This document shows positions 1-6,901 of a stretch of 64,000 nucleotides of DNA, one piece after another; position 1 is the first letter of the stretch; each line of letters opens with the position of its first letter. The translations under genes and the position numbers were made by a program. Origin of the DNA: RGIG3528 sp045598045. GTDB lineage: Bacteria; Bacillota; Clostridia; Lachnospirales; Lachnospiraceae. Where the stretch lies: contig JAZLLG010000055.1 in the NCBI GenBank assembly GCA_045598045.1, forward strand, positions 1 to 64,000, given 5' to 3'. The notes beneath the pieces are model-generated. The model did not search any database. It was given only the letters and a program-made list of their open reading frames with translations, and had not been told where the DNA came from.

Positions 1-133
1 TAGTATGTTCCCCACATCCAGCTTCCTTCAGATTCGAGGTCGCCCTCGACACCCTTGCCTTCGGCTATATCCTTCCCACTACCGGGCGGAATCGGGACTT
101 TAACCCGTTAGAAACGTGCGCCGCTAGGCGCAC
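1..133 (-). mobile_element. Group IIC-type intron, 5' end (partial)
   Basis: Read on the minus strand, the sequence starting at 133 opens with GTGCGCC, the 5' boundary type of bacterial group II introns. Further in it carries GCAAGGGTGTC, a GGCGAC loop and GAATCTGAAGGAAGC. I recall these same blocks in domain I of the Oceanobacillus iheyensis group IIC intron. The 5' end lies 4 nt past the T-run of a rho-independent terminator, which is the known target habit of class C introns. The remainder, including any reverse transcriptase/maturase gene, would lie left of base 1 and cannot be seen. Subclass C is inferred from the sequence blocks and the site. Confidence 0.8.
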
Positions 134-136
134 CAT

Positions 137-167
137 AAAAAACTGCTATGATTAAGTATCATAGCAG
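137..167 (-). terminator. Rho-independent terminator of the lepB-rbgA-rnhB operon
   Basis: On the minus strand a perfect 10-bp stem (CTGCTATGAT / ATCATAGCAG, 5-nt loop) is followed by six T residues. It lies about 57 bases beyond the stop codon of the last gene of the operon. The group II intron begins just after its T-run. Confidence 0.88.
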
Positions 168-223
168 ATTCAAATCAAAATTTCCACACTTTTTTCGAAA
201 ATTTTCGAAATTTATTTTATCTT

Positions 224-505
224 TTAATGAAGCTTACTTTTAGCTTCCGCTCTGTCAACCATAACAAGAATCTCAGCAACAACACCGTAAAGTTCCGAAG
301 GAATATAATCACCGATTTCAAGCTTTGAAAGAGTTCCGGCAAGCTTTTCGTCTTTATGGATGGGGACATTTTCTTCCTTAGCGACTTCGATGATTTTATC
401 AGCAACATAACCTTTTCCGGACGCAACAATGGAAGGAGCTTCCTGTCCTACGGAATACTCCAGCGCAACGGCGGTTTTCAGCTTTTTTTCATCGTTTTCG
501 GCCAT
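224..505 (-). CDS. FlhB/EscU C-terminal-domain protein (YlqH type)
   Basis: A 93-residue soluble protein that resembles only the cytoplasmic C-terminal domain of FlhB/YscU export-switch proteins. It has the AVALEYS strand, the 'VPIHKDEKLAGTL' stretch and the 'GDYIPSELYGVVAEIL' helix near residues 67-82. It lacks the membrane part and the NPTH autocleavage motif, so it cannot act as a flagellar export gate alone. Bacillus has a similar protein (YlqH) next to rnhB, which matches the context here. The ATG overlaps the rnhB stop by one base (TGATG), so the two are probably translationally coupled. The cellular role is unknown. Confidence 0.85.
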   Translation of the reverse strand: MAENDEKKLKTAVALEYSVGQEAPSIVASGKGYVADKIIEVAKEENVPIHKDEKLAGTLSKLEIGDYIPSELYGVVAEILVMVDRAEAKSKLH

Positions 506-1260
506 CAGATAAAGTTTCCTATGAATGAACGCCTGTGAATCTCACAAGGACCATATTTTTTAAGAGCTTCAATATGTTCGGCAGAACCGTATCCTTTATT
601 TCCTGCGAAATTATATTCGGGGTATTTTTCGGAGAGCTGCACCATAAGCCGGTCTCTTGTAACCTTTGCAACTATACTTGCGGAAGCAATAGATAAACTC
701 TTACAGTCGCCTTTGATAATCTTAACCTGACGCATATTAAGCCCCGGAATTACAACGGCATCATTAAGAAGTATATCAGGCTGAGGATTAAGCTGTGAAA
801 CTGCATTTCTCATTGCCTCAAAGGTTGCCTGAAGAATATTAATCTCATCTATGCGTGTGTGACTTGCAAAACCGATTCCATATGAAACAGCCTTTTCGGT
901 AATTTCTTCATAAAGTTCATCACGCTGCTTTGCGGAAAGCTGTTTGGAATCATTAACGTGAAGGATTTTTGTTTCGGGCGGAAGTATTACCGCAGCAGCA
1001 ACAACCGGACCTGCAAGCGGTCCTCTGCCTACTTCGTCTATACCGCAAATTGCATGAAAGTCGAAATATTTGCGTTCATAAATGAGCATATCGTCAAGCC
1101 TTAACAGCTCTTTTTCATACGCTGCCTGCTTTTTACGGGCCGATTCAACCATTTTAACAACACCGGCACGTTCATCTTCCGAATATTCCGAAATAAATCC
1201 GGAAAACTCATTTTCATTTAATGCTGAAAGCTTTGCTTTAATCTCTGAAATACTTTCCAT
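505..1260 (-). CDS. rnhB: Ribonuclease HII
   Basis: A 251-residue RNase HII that cuts the RNA strand of RNA-DNA hybrids and starts removal of misinserted ribonucleotides. The catalytic signature GIDEVGRGPLAGP lies near residue 74, DSKQLS near 105, and ASIVAKVTRDRL near 195. An N-terminal region of about 70 residues precedes the catalytic core, as in Bacillus-type RnhB. It starts 8 bases after the rbgA stop and is co-transcribed with rbgA and the FlhB-domain gene. Confidence 0.97.
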   Translation of the reverse strand: MESISEIKAKLSALNENEFSGFISEYSEDERAGVVKMVESARKKQAAYEKELLRLDDMLIYERKYFDFHAICGIDEVGRGPLAGPVVAAAVILPPETKILHVNDSKQLSAKQRDELYEEITEKAVSYGIGFASHTRIDEINILQATFEAMRNAVSQLNPQPDILLNDAVVIPGLNMRQVKIIKGDCKSLSIASASIVAKVTRDRLMVQLSEKYPEYNFAGNKGYGSAEHIEALKKYGPCEIHRRSFIGNFI

Positions 1261-1268
1261 AAACCCTC

Positions 1269-2117
1269 TTATTCAAAATCAGACACCTTTTCAAGGCTTA
1301 TACGGCCGATTCGACCGCCTCTGAAGTCATCCATAAGCATATTGGACATCTTCTCGGTGTCATATTCTCCGCCCTTCTTCTTGCAGGCACGTTTTTCACA
1401 AATCCTAAGAAGCATTTCTTCCCCCGTACCACCTTCTTCAATACCATATTTGGCAGAAATATATCCGGGATAATTTGTAAAGACGTATTCAAGTATTTTA
1501 TCGGCAAGTTCCTGTGTATCGAGTATATTTTCGTTTATGGAACCGATAAGTGCAATGTGAAGACCTACTGTCTGGTCCTCAAATTTAGGCCAGAGAATAC
1601 CGGGCGTATCGAGAAGTTCCAAATCCTTTGAAAGCCTTATCCACTGTTTACCTTTTGTAACGCCGGGTTTGTCTCCTGTCTTGGCGCAGGCTTTTTTTGC
1701 ATAAGAATTGATAAATGTGGACTTTCCGACATTCGGTATACCAAGAATCATTGCGCGAATCGGCCTGTTAATCATACCGCGCGCCTTGTCACGTTCTATC
1801 TTTTCTTTGCAGGCAAGTCTGACACTGTTCATAACATTGTCAAGCTTACCGCCTCTGGCGTTTGTAACTGCAACTACATAACCTTTATTTTCATAAAAAG
1901 CCTTGAACTGCTTTGTAACTGTTTCATCGGCAAGATCGGCTTTGTTTATAAGTAAAACTCTTGGCTTGTTTTTTGCAAAGCTGTCAACATCCGGATTTTT
2001 GGATGAATACGGAACCCTTGCATCTATCAGCTCAATTATACAATCAACAAGCTTAAGGCTCTCTTCTATTTCTCTTTTTGCTTTGGCCATATGGCCGGGA
2101 TACCATTGATATTCCAT
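1269..2117 (-). CDS. rbgA: Ribosome biogenesis GTPase RbgA (YlqF)
   Basis: A 282-residue circularly permuted GTPase needed for late assembly of the 50S subunit in Firmicutes. Motif order is permuted as expected: LINKADL (G4, near residue 58), GIPNVGKSTFIN (G1, near 127) and DTPG (G3, near 172). The N-terminus MEYQWYPGHMAKA is typical of the family. The start overlaps the lepB stop (TAATG), and the neighbours match the Bacillus order rplS-rbgA-rnhB apart from the signal peptidase between rplS and rbgA. Confidence 0.97.
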   Translation of the reverse strand: MEYQWYPGHMAKAKREIEESLKLVDCIIELIDARVPYSSKNPDVDSFAKNKPRVLLINKADLADETVTKQFKAFYENKGYVVAVTNARGGKLDNVMNSVRLACKEKIERDKARGMINRPIRAMILGIPNVGKSTFINSYAKKACAKTGDKPGVTKGKQWIRLSKDLELLDTPGILWPKFEDQTVGLHIALIGSINENILDTQELADKILEYVFTNYPGYISAKYGIEEGGTGEEMLLRICEKRACKKKGGEYDTEKMSNMLMDDFRGGRIGRISLEKVSDFE

Positions 2118-2716
2118 TACTCTTCCTCTTCGGGTTCTTCTTTAAGGTTAAGCTTGTCAACTATCGACAAAGTCGGCTTAAGTCGTATGATTGCTTTACC
2201 GATTATGCTGTTTCCGGATATTAATCCGACATTGGAAAAACGAGAGTCTTCCGCATCATTTCTGTTATCGGCAAGGACAAAGAATTCGTTTTCCTGAAGT
2301 TCAATCTCATCCTCGGCAATGCCGGCAAGGCGCATAGGCTCAACATTTATTTTTTCTTCCAGAGGCTCACCGTTTATATAAACGATTCCGTCGGAAATAC
2401 ATATTTTTTCGCCGGGAAGGCCGATAATTCGTCTGACGGTATAAAATGAATGTTCAGATTCGCTTTGGTTATACACAACTACGTCAAAGCGTTCAGGCTC
2501 GTTTCGCTTATATGCAAGCTTGTTAATAATAAGAACGTCTTTGTCTTCAATGGTTTGAGCCATGGAATCACCAATCATGACGTTTTTTTCCACTGCATAT
2601 TTGATAACAAGCCAGCCAAGAACAACTGCAAGAACCGACTCAAGGATAAAAAAAATTATTTTTCTTATCGTTTTAAAAATATTTGGTTTTTTGGTATATA
2701 AGTATTCTTCTGCCAT
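2117..2716 (-). CDS. lepB: Signal peptidase I, variant active site
   Basis: A 199-residue S26-family signal peptidase that removes signal peptides on the outer face of the membrane. One membrane helix (about residues 17-38) is followed by the Ser motif GDSMAQTI (Ser51). The box that normally reads V-K-R-I-I-G-L-P-G here reads VRRIIGLPG, so Arg95 stands where the catalytic Lys is expected. The last box is ADNRNDAEDSR instead of GDNR..S.DSR. No Shine-Dalgarno sequence precedes the ATG, and a promoter lies so close that the mRNA may be leaderless. Family membership is firm; activity with Arg95 is uncertain. Confidence 0.9.
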   Translation of the reverse strand: MAEEYLYTKKPNIFKTIRKIIFFILESVLAVVLGWLVIKYAVEKNVMIGDSMAQTIEDKDVLIINKLAYKRNEPERFDVVVYNQSESEHSFYTVRRIIGLPGEKICISDGIVYINGEPLEEKINVEPMRLAGIAEDEIELQENEFFVLADNRNDAEDSRFSNVGLISGNSIIGKAIIRLKPTLSIVDKLNLKEEPEEEE

Positions 2717-2725
2717 AATGCATTT

Positions 2726-2754
2726 ATTTTACCATACAAGAAAGAGGACGTAAA
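2726..2754 (-). promoter_or_regulatory. Candidate sigma-A promoter for lepB
   Basis: TTTACG at 2754-2749, a 17-base spacer and TAAAAT at 2731-2726. The -35 lies inside the rplS terminator hairpin. Only 9 bases separate the -10 from the lepB ATG. Confidence 0.5.
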
Positions 2755-2768
2755 CACGTCCTCTTCTC
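2735..2768 (-). terminator. Terminator after rplS
   Basis: The minus strand shows AAGAGGACG, a 6-base loop and CGTCCTCTT (9-bp stem), followed by a T-rich TCTTG. It begins about 20 bases after the rplS stop and separates rplS from lepB. Confidence 0.75.
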
Positions 2769-2786
2769 ATTTGATAATAATGTTTA

Positions 2787-3134
2787 TTATCTGATTACTT
2801 CCTTAACCTTTGCACTCTTACCTGTTCTCTGACGAAGGTAGTTAAGCTTAGCACGTCTAACCTTACCTGCACGAACAACCTCAATCTTCTCTACCTGAGG
2901 GGAGTTGATGGGCCATGTCTTTTCTACGCCGATGCCGTTGGAAGACTTTCTGACTGTGAATGTCTCACCTACGCCGCCGCCCTGTCTCTTGAGAACTGTG
3001 CCTTCGAAAACCTGTGTTCTTTCACGGTTTCCTTCTTTAATCTTTGCGTATACTTTAACAGTATCGCCTACGTTGAACTGGGGAAGCTCCTTCTTAAGCT
3101 GTGAAGCTTCGATGTCTTTAATAATATCGCTCAT
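2787..3134 (-). CDS. rplS: 50S ribosomal protein L19
   Basis: A 115-residue L19 with the family signatures 'FNVGDTVKVYAKI' and 'RVQVFEG'-like 'RTQVFEGTVLKRQG', then 'IEKIEVVRAGKVRRAKLNYL' at the C-terminus (here VEKIEVV). L19 sits at the interface of the two ribosomal subunits. AAGGAGGT lies 8 bases before the ATG. The gene has its own promoter and a structured leader, apart from the trmD read-through. Confidence 0.98.
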   Translation of the reverse strand: MSDIIKDIEASQLKKELPQFNVGDTVKVYAKIKEGNRERTQVFEGTVLKRQGGGVGETFTVRKSSNGIGVEKTWPINSPQVEKIEVVRAGKVRRAKLNYLRQRTGKSAKVKEVIR

Positions 3135-3149
3135 TTTGCGACCTCCTTA

Positions 3150-3213
3150 TAAATAAAAGCCGTTCTTACTACAGTTCATCTGTACAGAGGACCAGCTCGT
3201 CGTACGGTGAAAT
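3150..3213 (-). promoter_or_regulatory. Candidate rplS leader RNA
   Basis: Between the rplS promoter and its ribosome binding site lie about 70 transcribed bases. They contain a TACAG/CTGTA hairpin enclosed by CCGT/ACGG pairs. L19 leaders that act in autoregulation are known upstream of rplS in Firmicutes. I recognise the position but cannot confirm the family fold by eye. Confidence 0.4.
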
Positions 3214-3242
3214 ATTATACAACCGAATTGTTTAAATTGCAA
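3214..3242 (-). promoter_or_regulatory. Sigma-A promoter for rplS
   Basis: TTGCAA at 3242-3237, a 17-base spacer and a consensus TATAAT at 3219-3214. The -35 is also the 3' arm of the hairpin that follows trmD. Confidence 0.75.
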
Positions 3243-3255
3243 GTAAAACTTGCAA
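3237..3255 (-). terminator. Hairpin just after trmD
   Basis: A perfect 8-bp stem (TTGCAAGT / ACTTGCAA, 3-base loop) starts three bases past the trmD stop codon. The 3' tail is TTTAAAC, so termination would be weak. Confidence 0.45.
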
Positions 3256-3257
3256 AA

Positions 3258-3941
3258 TCATTTATTTAAAAGATCGGGACGGTATTTTTTAGTTCTTTCA
3301 ATACTCTGTTCCTTCTTCCATTTTTCAATGTTAGCATGATGTCCCGAAAGCAGCACTTCGGGCACTGCCATACCGTTATAGACTTCCGGGCGGGTATACT
3401 GAGGATGTTCCAGCAACCCGTCTGAAAAACTTTCATAAACGGCAGAATCATCGTTATTTAAGACTCCCGGAACAAGTCTGGAAATTGTATCCATCATAAC
3501 CATAGCCGGAAGTTCTCCACCTGTAAGCACATAATCTCCGATAGAATAAAAATCTGTGGCAACAATATCCAAAGCTCTTTCATCGATGCCTTCATAATGA
3601 CCGCAAAGGAAAACAAGGTTTTCTTCTTTTGAAAGTTCCTTGGCATCCTCCTGAGTGAAAGTCTTGCCCCAAGGGGTAAGATAAACAACTCTAGGCTTTT
3701 CAATTCCCGAAAGGCGTTTAACTTCTTCGTAGCACCTTACAACAGGCTCCACCTGCATAAGCATACCCGCACCGCCACCGTAAGGATAATCATCTACCTT
3801 TTTATGTTTATCAAGGGTGAAATCACGAATATTCAATGTTGTAAGCTTTAAAAGCCCTTTTTCGAGTGCTCTTCCGGTAATTGACTCTTTCATACAGAAT
3901 TCAATCATATCCGGGAAAAGTGTCATACAATAAAAATTCAT
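3258..3941 (-). CDS. trmD: tRNA (guanine37-N1)-methyltransferase
   Basis: A 227-residue SPOUT methyltransferase that makes m1G37 in tRNAs with G36, preventing +1 frameshifting. Seen are MNFYCMTLFPDMIEF at the N-terminus, the 'YPYGGGAGMLMQVEP' loop near residue 52 (DYPYGGG), 'LCGHYEGIDER' near 112, and 'SIGDYVLTGGELPAM' near 132, which form the knot that binds S-adenosylmethionine. Full family length. It follows rimM by 8 bases in the conserved rpsP-khpA-rimM-trmD-rplS order. Confidence 0.98.
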   Translation of the reverse strand: MNFYCMTLFPDMIEFCMKESITGRALEKGLLKLTTLNIRDFTLDKHKKVDDYPYGGGAGMLMQVEPVVRCYEEVKRLSGIEKPRVVYLTPWGKTFTQEDAKELSKEENLVFLCGHYEGIDERALDIVATDFYSIGDYVLTGGELPAMVMMDTISRLVPGVLNNDDSAVYESFSDGLLEHPQYTRPEVYNGMAVPEVLLSGHHANIEKWKKEQSIERTKKYRPDLLNK

Positions 3942-3949
3942 GTTTTCCT

Positions 3950-4471
3950 TTACTTCATACCCGGAAGAAGATGAACGGTAATACGTTTATTCTCCAGGTC
4001 GATTACTCTTTTACAGTCATCAATGGCCGGTACAAGAATCTCTTTATTGTCCGGAGTCTTTATGACATATACATTGTTAACCGCATTTTCAAGTATGTCA
4101 TCAAGCACACCGAGAGGTGTTTTATCGTCTGTATCTTCGTAGACATCAAGTCCCAAAAGATCGCATACAAAATATTCTCCTTCTCCAAGAGGAACGGCAT
4201 TCTCTCTTGTAACAAGAAGATCCATCTGTTTCAGACGTTCGACATCATTAAGTGTGTCAAACTCTTTGAACTTGAGAATAACAAGGTTTTTAAAGTACTT
4301 TACCCCCGTAACGTTTAATTCAACAAGCTCTTTTTTTGTATCAAGGAACACCGTTTTAAGGTATTCAAAACGGCTCGGGTCATCCGTAGTGGGAAACACC
4401 TTTACTTCGCCGTGTACGCCGTGGGTATTGCAAATAACACCCACGCGAAGCATATCATCTTTATTCAACAT
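3950..4471 (-). CDS. rimM: 16S rRNA processing protein RimM
   Basis: A 173-residue 30S maturation factor that binds S19 and helps form the head of the small subunit. The N-terminal RimM domain has 'VGVICNTHGVHGEVKVFP', and the C-terminal PRC-barrel half contains LLGLDVY and IDLENKRITVHLLPGM. An upstream ATG at 4531 gives a longer frame, but the ATG at 4471 has AGGAG 5 bases before it and matches the normal N-terminus, so I chose it. A strong hairpin lies between khpA and this gene. Confidence 0.95.
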   Translation of the reverse strand: MLNKDDMLRVGVICNTHGVHGEVKVFPTTDDPSRFEYLKTVFLDTKKELVELNVTGVKYFKNLVILKFKEFDTLNDVERLKQMDLLVTRENAVPLGEGEYFVCDLLGLDVYEDTDDKTPLGVLDDILENAVNNVYVIKTPDNKEILVPAIDDCKRVIDLENKRITVHLLPGMK

Positions 4472-4513
4472 ATACTCCTGTTTTCCGCCCTGAAATCTGC
4501 TAAACTCAATAAC

Positions 4514-4538
4514 AGAGCGCTTGAATAACAAGCGCTCT
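4514..4538 (-). other. Intercistronic hairpin between khpA and rimM
   Basis: A perfect 10-bp stem (AGAGCGCTTG / CAAGCGCTCT, 5-base loop) starts about 10 bases after the khpA stop. Its 3' tail is GTTATTGAGTTT, so it looks like a weak terminator or mRNA-stabilising element. It could lower rimM-trmD expression relative to the ribosomal protein gene upstream. Confidence 0.7.
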
Positions 4539-4548
4539 ATATGAGAAA

Positions 4549-4779
4549 TTATTGAATTTCAACCAAAACCTTTTTGTCGTCCTTGGCGGAAGCGGCCTTA
4601 ACGACCGTACGGATCGACTTTGCGATACGTCCCTGCTTACCGATAACCTTACCCATATCTGCTTCGGCCACCTTAAGCGTAACAACGATTGCTTTTCCTG
4701 TGTCTTCCTCTGTAACGACGACTTCCGAAGGATTATCAACCAAAGCTTTTGCAATGGTTTCTACAAGTTCTTTCATCAT
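4549..4779 (-). CDS. khpA: KH-domain RNA-binding protein KhpA
   Basis: A 76-residue single KH-domain protein (YlqC family). The GKVIGKQGRIAKSIRTVV stretch near residue 43 holds the GxxG loop (GKQG) that contacts RNA. KhpA forms a complex with KhpB/EloR in several Firmicutes and affects cell elongation and sRNA binding. The start could be either of two adjacent ATG codons; AAGGA lies upstream. The position between rpsP and rimM is the conserved one. Confidence 0.96.
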   Translation of the reverse strand: MMKELVETIAKALVDNPSEVVVTEEDTGKAIVVTLKVAEADMGKVIGKQGRIAKSIRTVVKAASAKDDKKVLVEIQ

Positions 4780-4816
4780 GATGCATTCCTTCCCGGGTGT
4801 CCCGTTATAAAGTTAA

Positions 4817-5065
4817 TTATTTGTTGATGCCTGCCTTTTTAAGGATGTTAGCAACTGTCTGTGTAGGCTGAGCACCAGCAGCAATCCACTTCTTAGCTTC
4901 TTCTTCGTTAACCTGGAATGCGCCCTCACCCTTGCTGTTGCAGGGATCGTATGTGCCGATTTCAGCGATGAAACGTCCATCACGAGGTGATCTCTCGTCT
5001 GCTACAATGATTCTGTAGAAAGGTGCCTTCTTCTGGCCCATTCTTCTAAGTCTGATTTTAACCAT
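4817..5065 (-). CDS. rpsP: 30S ribosomal protein S16
   Basis: An 82-residue S16 with the family start MVKIRLRRMGQKKAPFYRI, followed by 'VADERSPRDGRFIAEIGTYD'. S16 is an early-binding protein that stabilises the 5' domain of 16S rRNA. A strong GGAGG lies 9 bases before the ATG. It follows ffh by 68 bases, a region with an imperfect hairpin but no promoter that I can call with confidence. Confidence 0.98.
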   Translation of the reverse strand: MVKIRLRRMGQKKAPFYRIIVADERSPRDGRFIAEIGTYDPCNSKGEGAFQVNEEEAKKWIAAGAQPTQTVANILKKAGINK

Positions 5066-5133
5066 GATATTTCCTCCAAATATTAAAAAATATTAGTATA
5101 ATTCACATAATCCGAACTTATCGGAAAGTGTGA

Positions 5134-6483
5134 TTAAAACGGGAATCCTCCGCGTTTTCCAAAGTTAGGTTTTCCGTGCTTCTGATTCATCATGCCGGAA
5201 AGCTGTTTCATCGTCTTCTTCTGATTTTCAACAGTCTTTACAAGCCTGTTTACTTCTACGATATCAACGCCCGCACCTTTTGCGATACGGCGTTTTCTCG
5301 AAGGAGACATAATTTTAGGATTGGACCTCTCTTCTTTTGTCATTGACATAATGATGGCTTCTGTTGTTTTAAAAACATCGTCATCAAGCTCAACGCCTTT
5401 AAGAGCACTGCCCATTCCGGGAAGCATACCCATAATTTTGCTTATGCCGCCCATTTTTTTCATTTGCTGAATCTGCTCGTAGTAGTCTTCGTAGTCGAAC
5501 TCGGCTTTCTTCAGCTTCTTAGCCATTTCTTTCGCTTTTTCTTCATCTACTTCAGCCTGAGCTTTTTCAATGAGAGTAAGCACATCGCCCATTCCGAGAA
5601 TTCTGTTTGCCATGCGGTCCGGATGAAAGACTTCAAGATCCTCAAGCTTTTCACCCATACCTGCATAAAGAATGGGAAGACCGGTAACGGCTTTTATTGA
5701 AAGAGCCGCACCACCCCTTGTGTCACCGTCAAGCTTTGTGAGGATGACACCGGTAAGAGGAAGTTTTGCATTGAAGGTTTCGGAAACATTAACGGCGTCC
5801 TGACCTGTCATTGCATCTACGGTAAGAAGAATGTTTGTCATAGGGAACTTTTCAGTGATGCCTATGAGCTCATTCATCATATCCTCATCAATCTGCAAAC
5901 GGCCTGCCGTATCGATAATGACCGGATTGTGACCGTTCTTTTTAGCAAAATCAAGCGCTTCGGAAACAATCTGCAAAGGCTTGACGTTCGTTCCCATTTC
6001 AAAAACAGGAACACCGACCTTTTCGGCATTAACCTTTAACTGCTCGATAGCTGCGGGACGATAAACGTCACAGGCAACAAGCAAAGGTTTCTTGCCTTTA
6101 TTTTTGAGCTGTCCGGCAAGTTTGGAGGCAGTTGTTGTTTTACCTGCACCCTGAAGGCCGGCCATCATGATTGTTGTAATCTCATTTGAAGGAAGGAACT
6201 TGAGAGCAGCTTCATCAGAGCCCATAAGTGAAATAAGTTCTTCGTTAACTATCTTAACAACCATTTGTGCAGGTGTAAGAGAATTTAAAACATCGCTTCC
6301 GACTGCACGTTCGGTAACACTTCCGATGAAGTTCTTGACAACCTTGAAGTTAACATCAGCCTCAAGAAGTGCCATTTTAACTTCTTTCATTGCCGCTTTA
6401 ACGTCTTCTTCGGAAAGTCTTCCTTTTTTTCTCAAGCCCTTAAAAACATTTTGAAGTTTTTCGGATAATGATTCAAATGCCAT
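5134..6483 (-). CDS. ffh: Signal recognition particle protein Ffh
   Basis: A 449-residue SRP GTPase that binds signal sequences and 4.5S/6S-type SRP RNA and delivers ribosomes to FtsY. The N domain is followed by the G domain with GLQGAGKTTTASKLAG near residue 109, DTAGR near 190 and TKLDGD near 248. The Met-rich M domain occupies about residues 300-430 with repeated M-x-M-P patterns (GMLPGMGSAL). It overlaps the end of ylxM by 11 bases, the usual arrangement in Firmicutes. Confidence 0.98.
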   Translation of the reverse strand: MAFESLSEKLQNVFKGLRKKGRLSEEDVKAAMKEVKMALLEADVNFKVVKNFIGSVTERAVGSDVLNSLTPAQMVVKIVNEELISLMGSDEAALKFLPSNEITTIMMAGLQGAGKTTTASKLAGQLKNKGKKPLLVACDVYRPAAIEQLKVNAEKVGVPVFEMGTNVKPLQIVSEALDFAKKNGHNPVIIDTAGRLQIDEDMMNELIGITEKFPMTNILLTVDAMTGQDAVNVSETFNAKLPLTGVILTKLDGDTRGGAALSIKAVTGLPILYAGMGEKLEDLEVFHPDRMANRILGMGDVLTLIEKAQAEVDEEKAKEMAKKLKKAEFDYEDYYEQIQQMKKMGGISKIMGMLPGMGSALKGVELDDDVFKTTEAIIMSMTKEERSNPKIMSPSRKRRIAKGAGVDIVEVNRLVKTVENQKKTMKQLSGMMNQKHGKPNFGKRGGFPF

Positions 6484-6814
6484 TTATTTTAATTTCATCC
6501 GCAAGGGATTTAATCCTTTTTCCATCTTCTCCAAGGCTTTCGGAAAGCTTAATGATTTCATCAAGACACTTGGAAGATAAATTATATTTTTTGATAAGCT
6601 GGAGCTTCTCTTCGTACGTTTTAAGCTTTGCGTCGGTGCGCTTAATTACGTCGTGGACTGCCTGACGTGTTACGGAATAATTTTCAGCGACTTCGGAAAG
6701 CGATAAATCATTAAGAACATAGTCCTCGTACATTTCCTTGTTTGGGCTCTTTAAAAGTTCACCGTAAAAGTCGAATAAAAGCGCTTCTTCTACTTTTTCA
6801 TCAAGAATGTCCAT
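6473..6814 (-). CDS. ylxM: YlxM-family helix-turn-helix protein
   Basis: A 113-residue UPF0122 protein. The N-terminus resembles the sigma-factor region 4 helix-turn-helix ('LSLSEVAENYSVTRQAVHDV', residues about 33-52). In Streptococcus, YlxM modulates SRP function by acting with Ffh and SRP RNA. It is the first gene of the ffh operon here and sits directly behind a near-consensus promoter. Confidence 0.96.
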   Translation of the reverse strand: MDILDEKVEEALLFDFYGELLKSPNKEMYEDYVLNDLSLSEVAENYSVTRQAVHDVIKRTDAKLKTYEEKLQLIKKYNLSSKCLDEIIKLSESLGEDGKRIKSLADEIKINGI

Positions 6815-6850
6815 ACTTCCACCTGTAAAGCTTTTTTCTTTACGCGCGAA

Positions 6851-6879
6851 ATTTTAACACAGAAAAGCCATCATGTCAA
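6851..6879 (-). promoter_or_regulatory. Sigma-A promoter for the ylxM-ffh-rpsP operon
   Basis: Consensus TTGACA at 6879-6874, a 17-base spacer and TAAAAT at 6856-6851. The -10 is 36 bases from the ylxM ATG. Confidence 0.9.
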
Positions 6880-6901
6880 GTTTTTTTCTTTACAGGAAAA
6901 A

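Noticed and set aside
5066..5133. Promoter between ffh and rpsP
   Set aside because: A TATACT-like -10 is present but no acceptable -35 lies at 16-18 bases. The imperfect hairpin TCCGA/TTCGGA is too weak to name.
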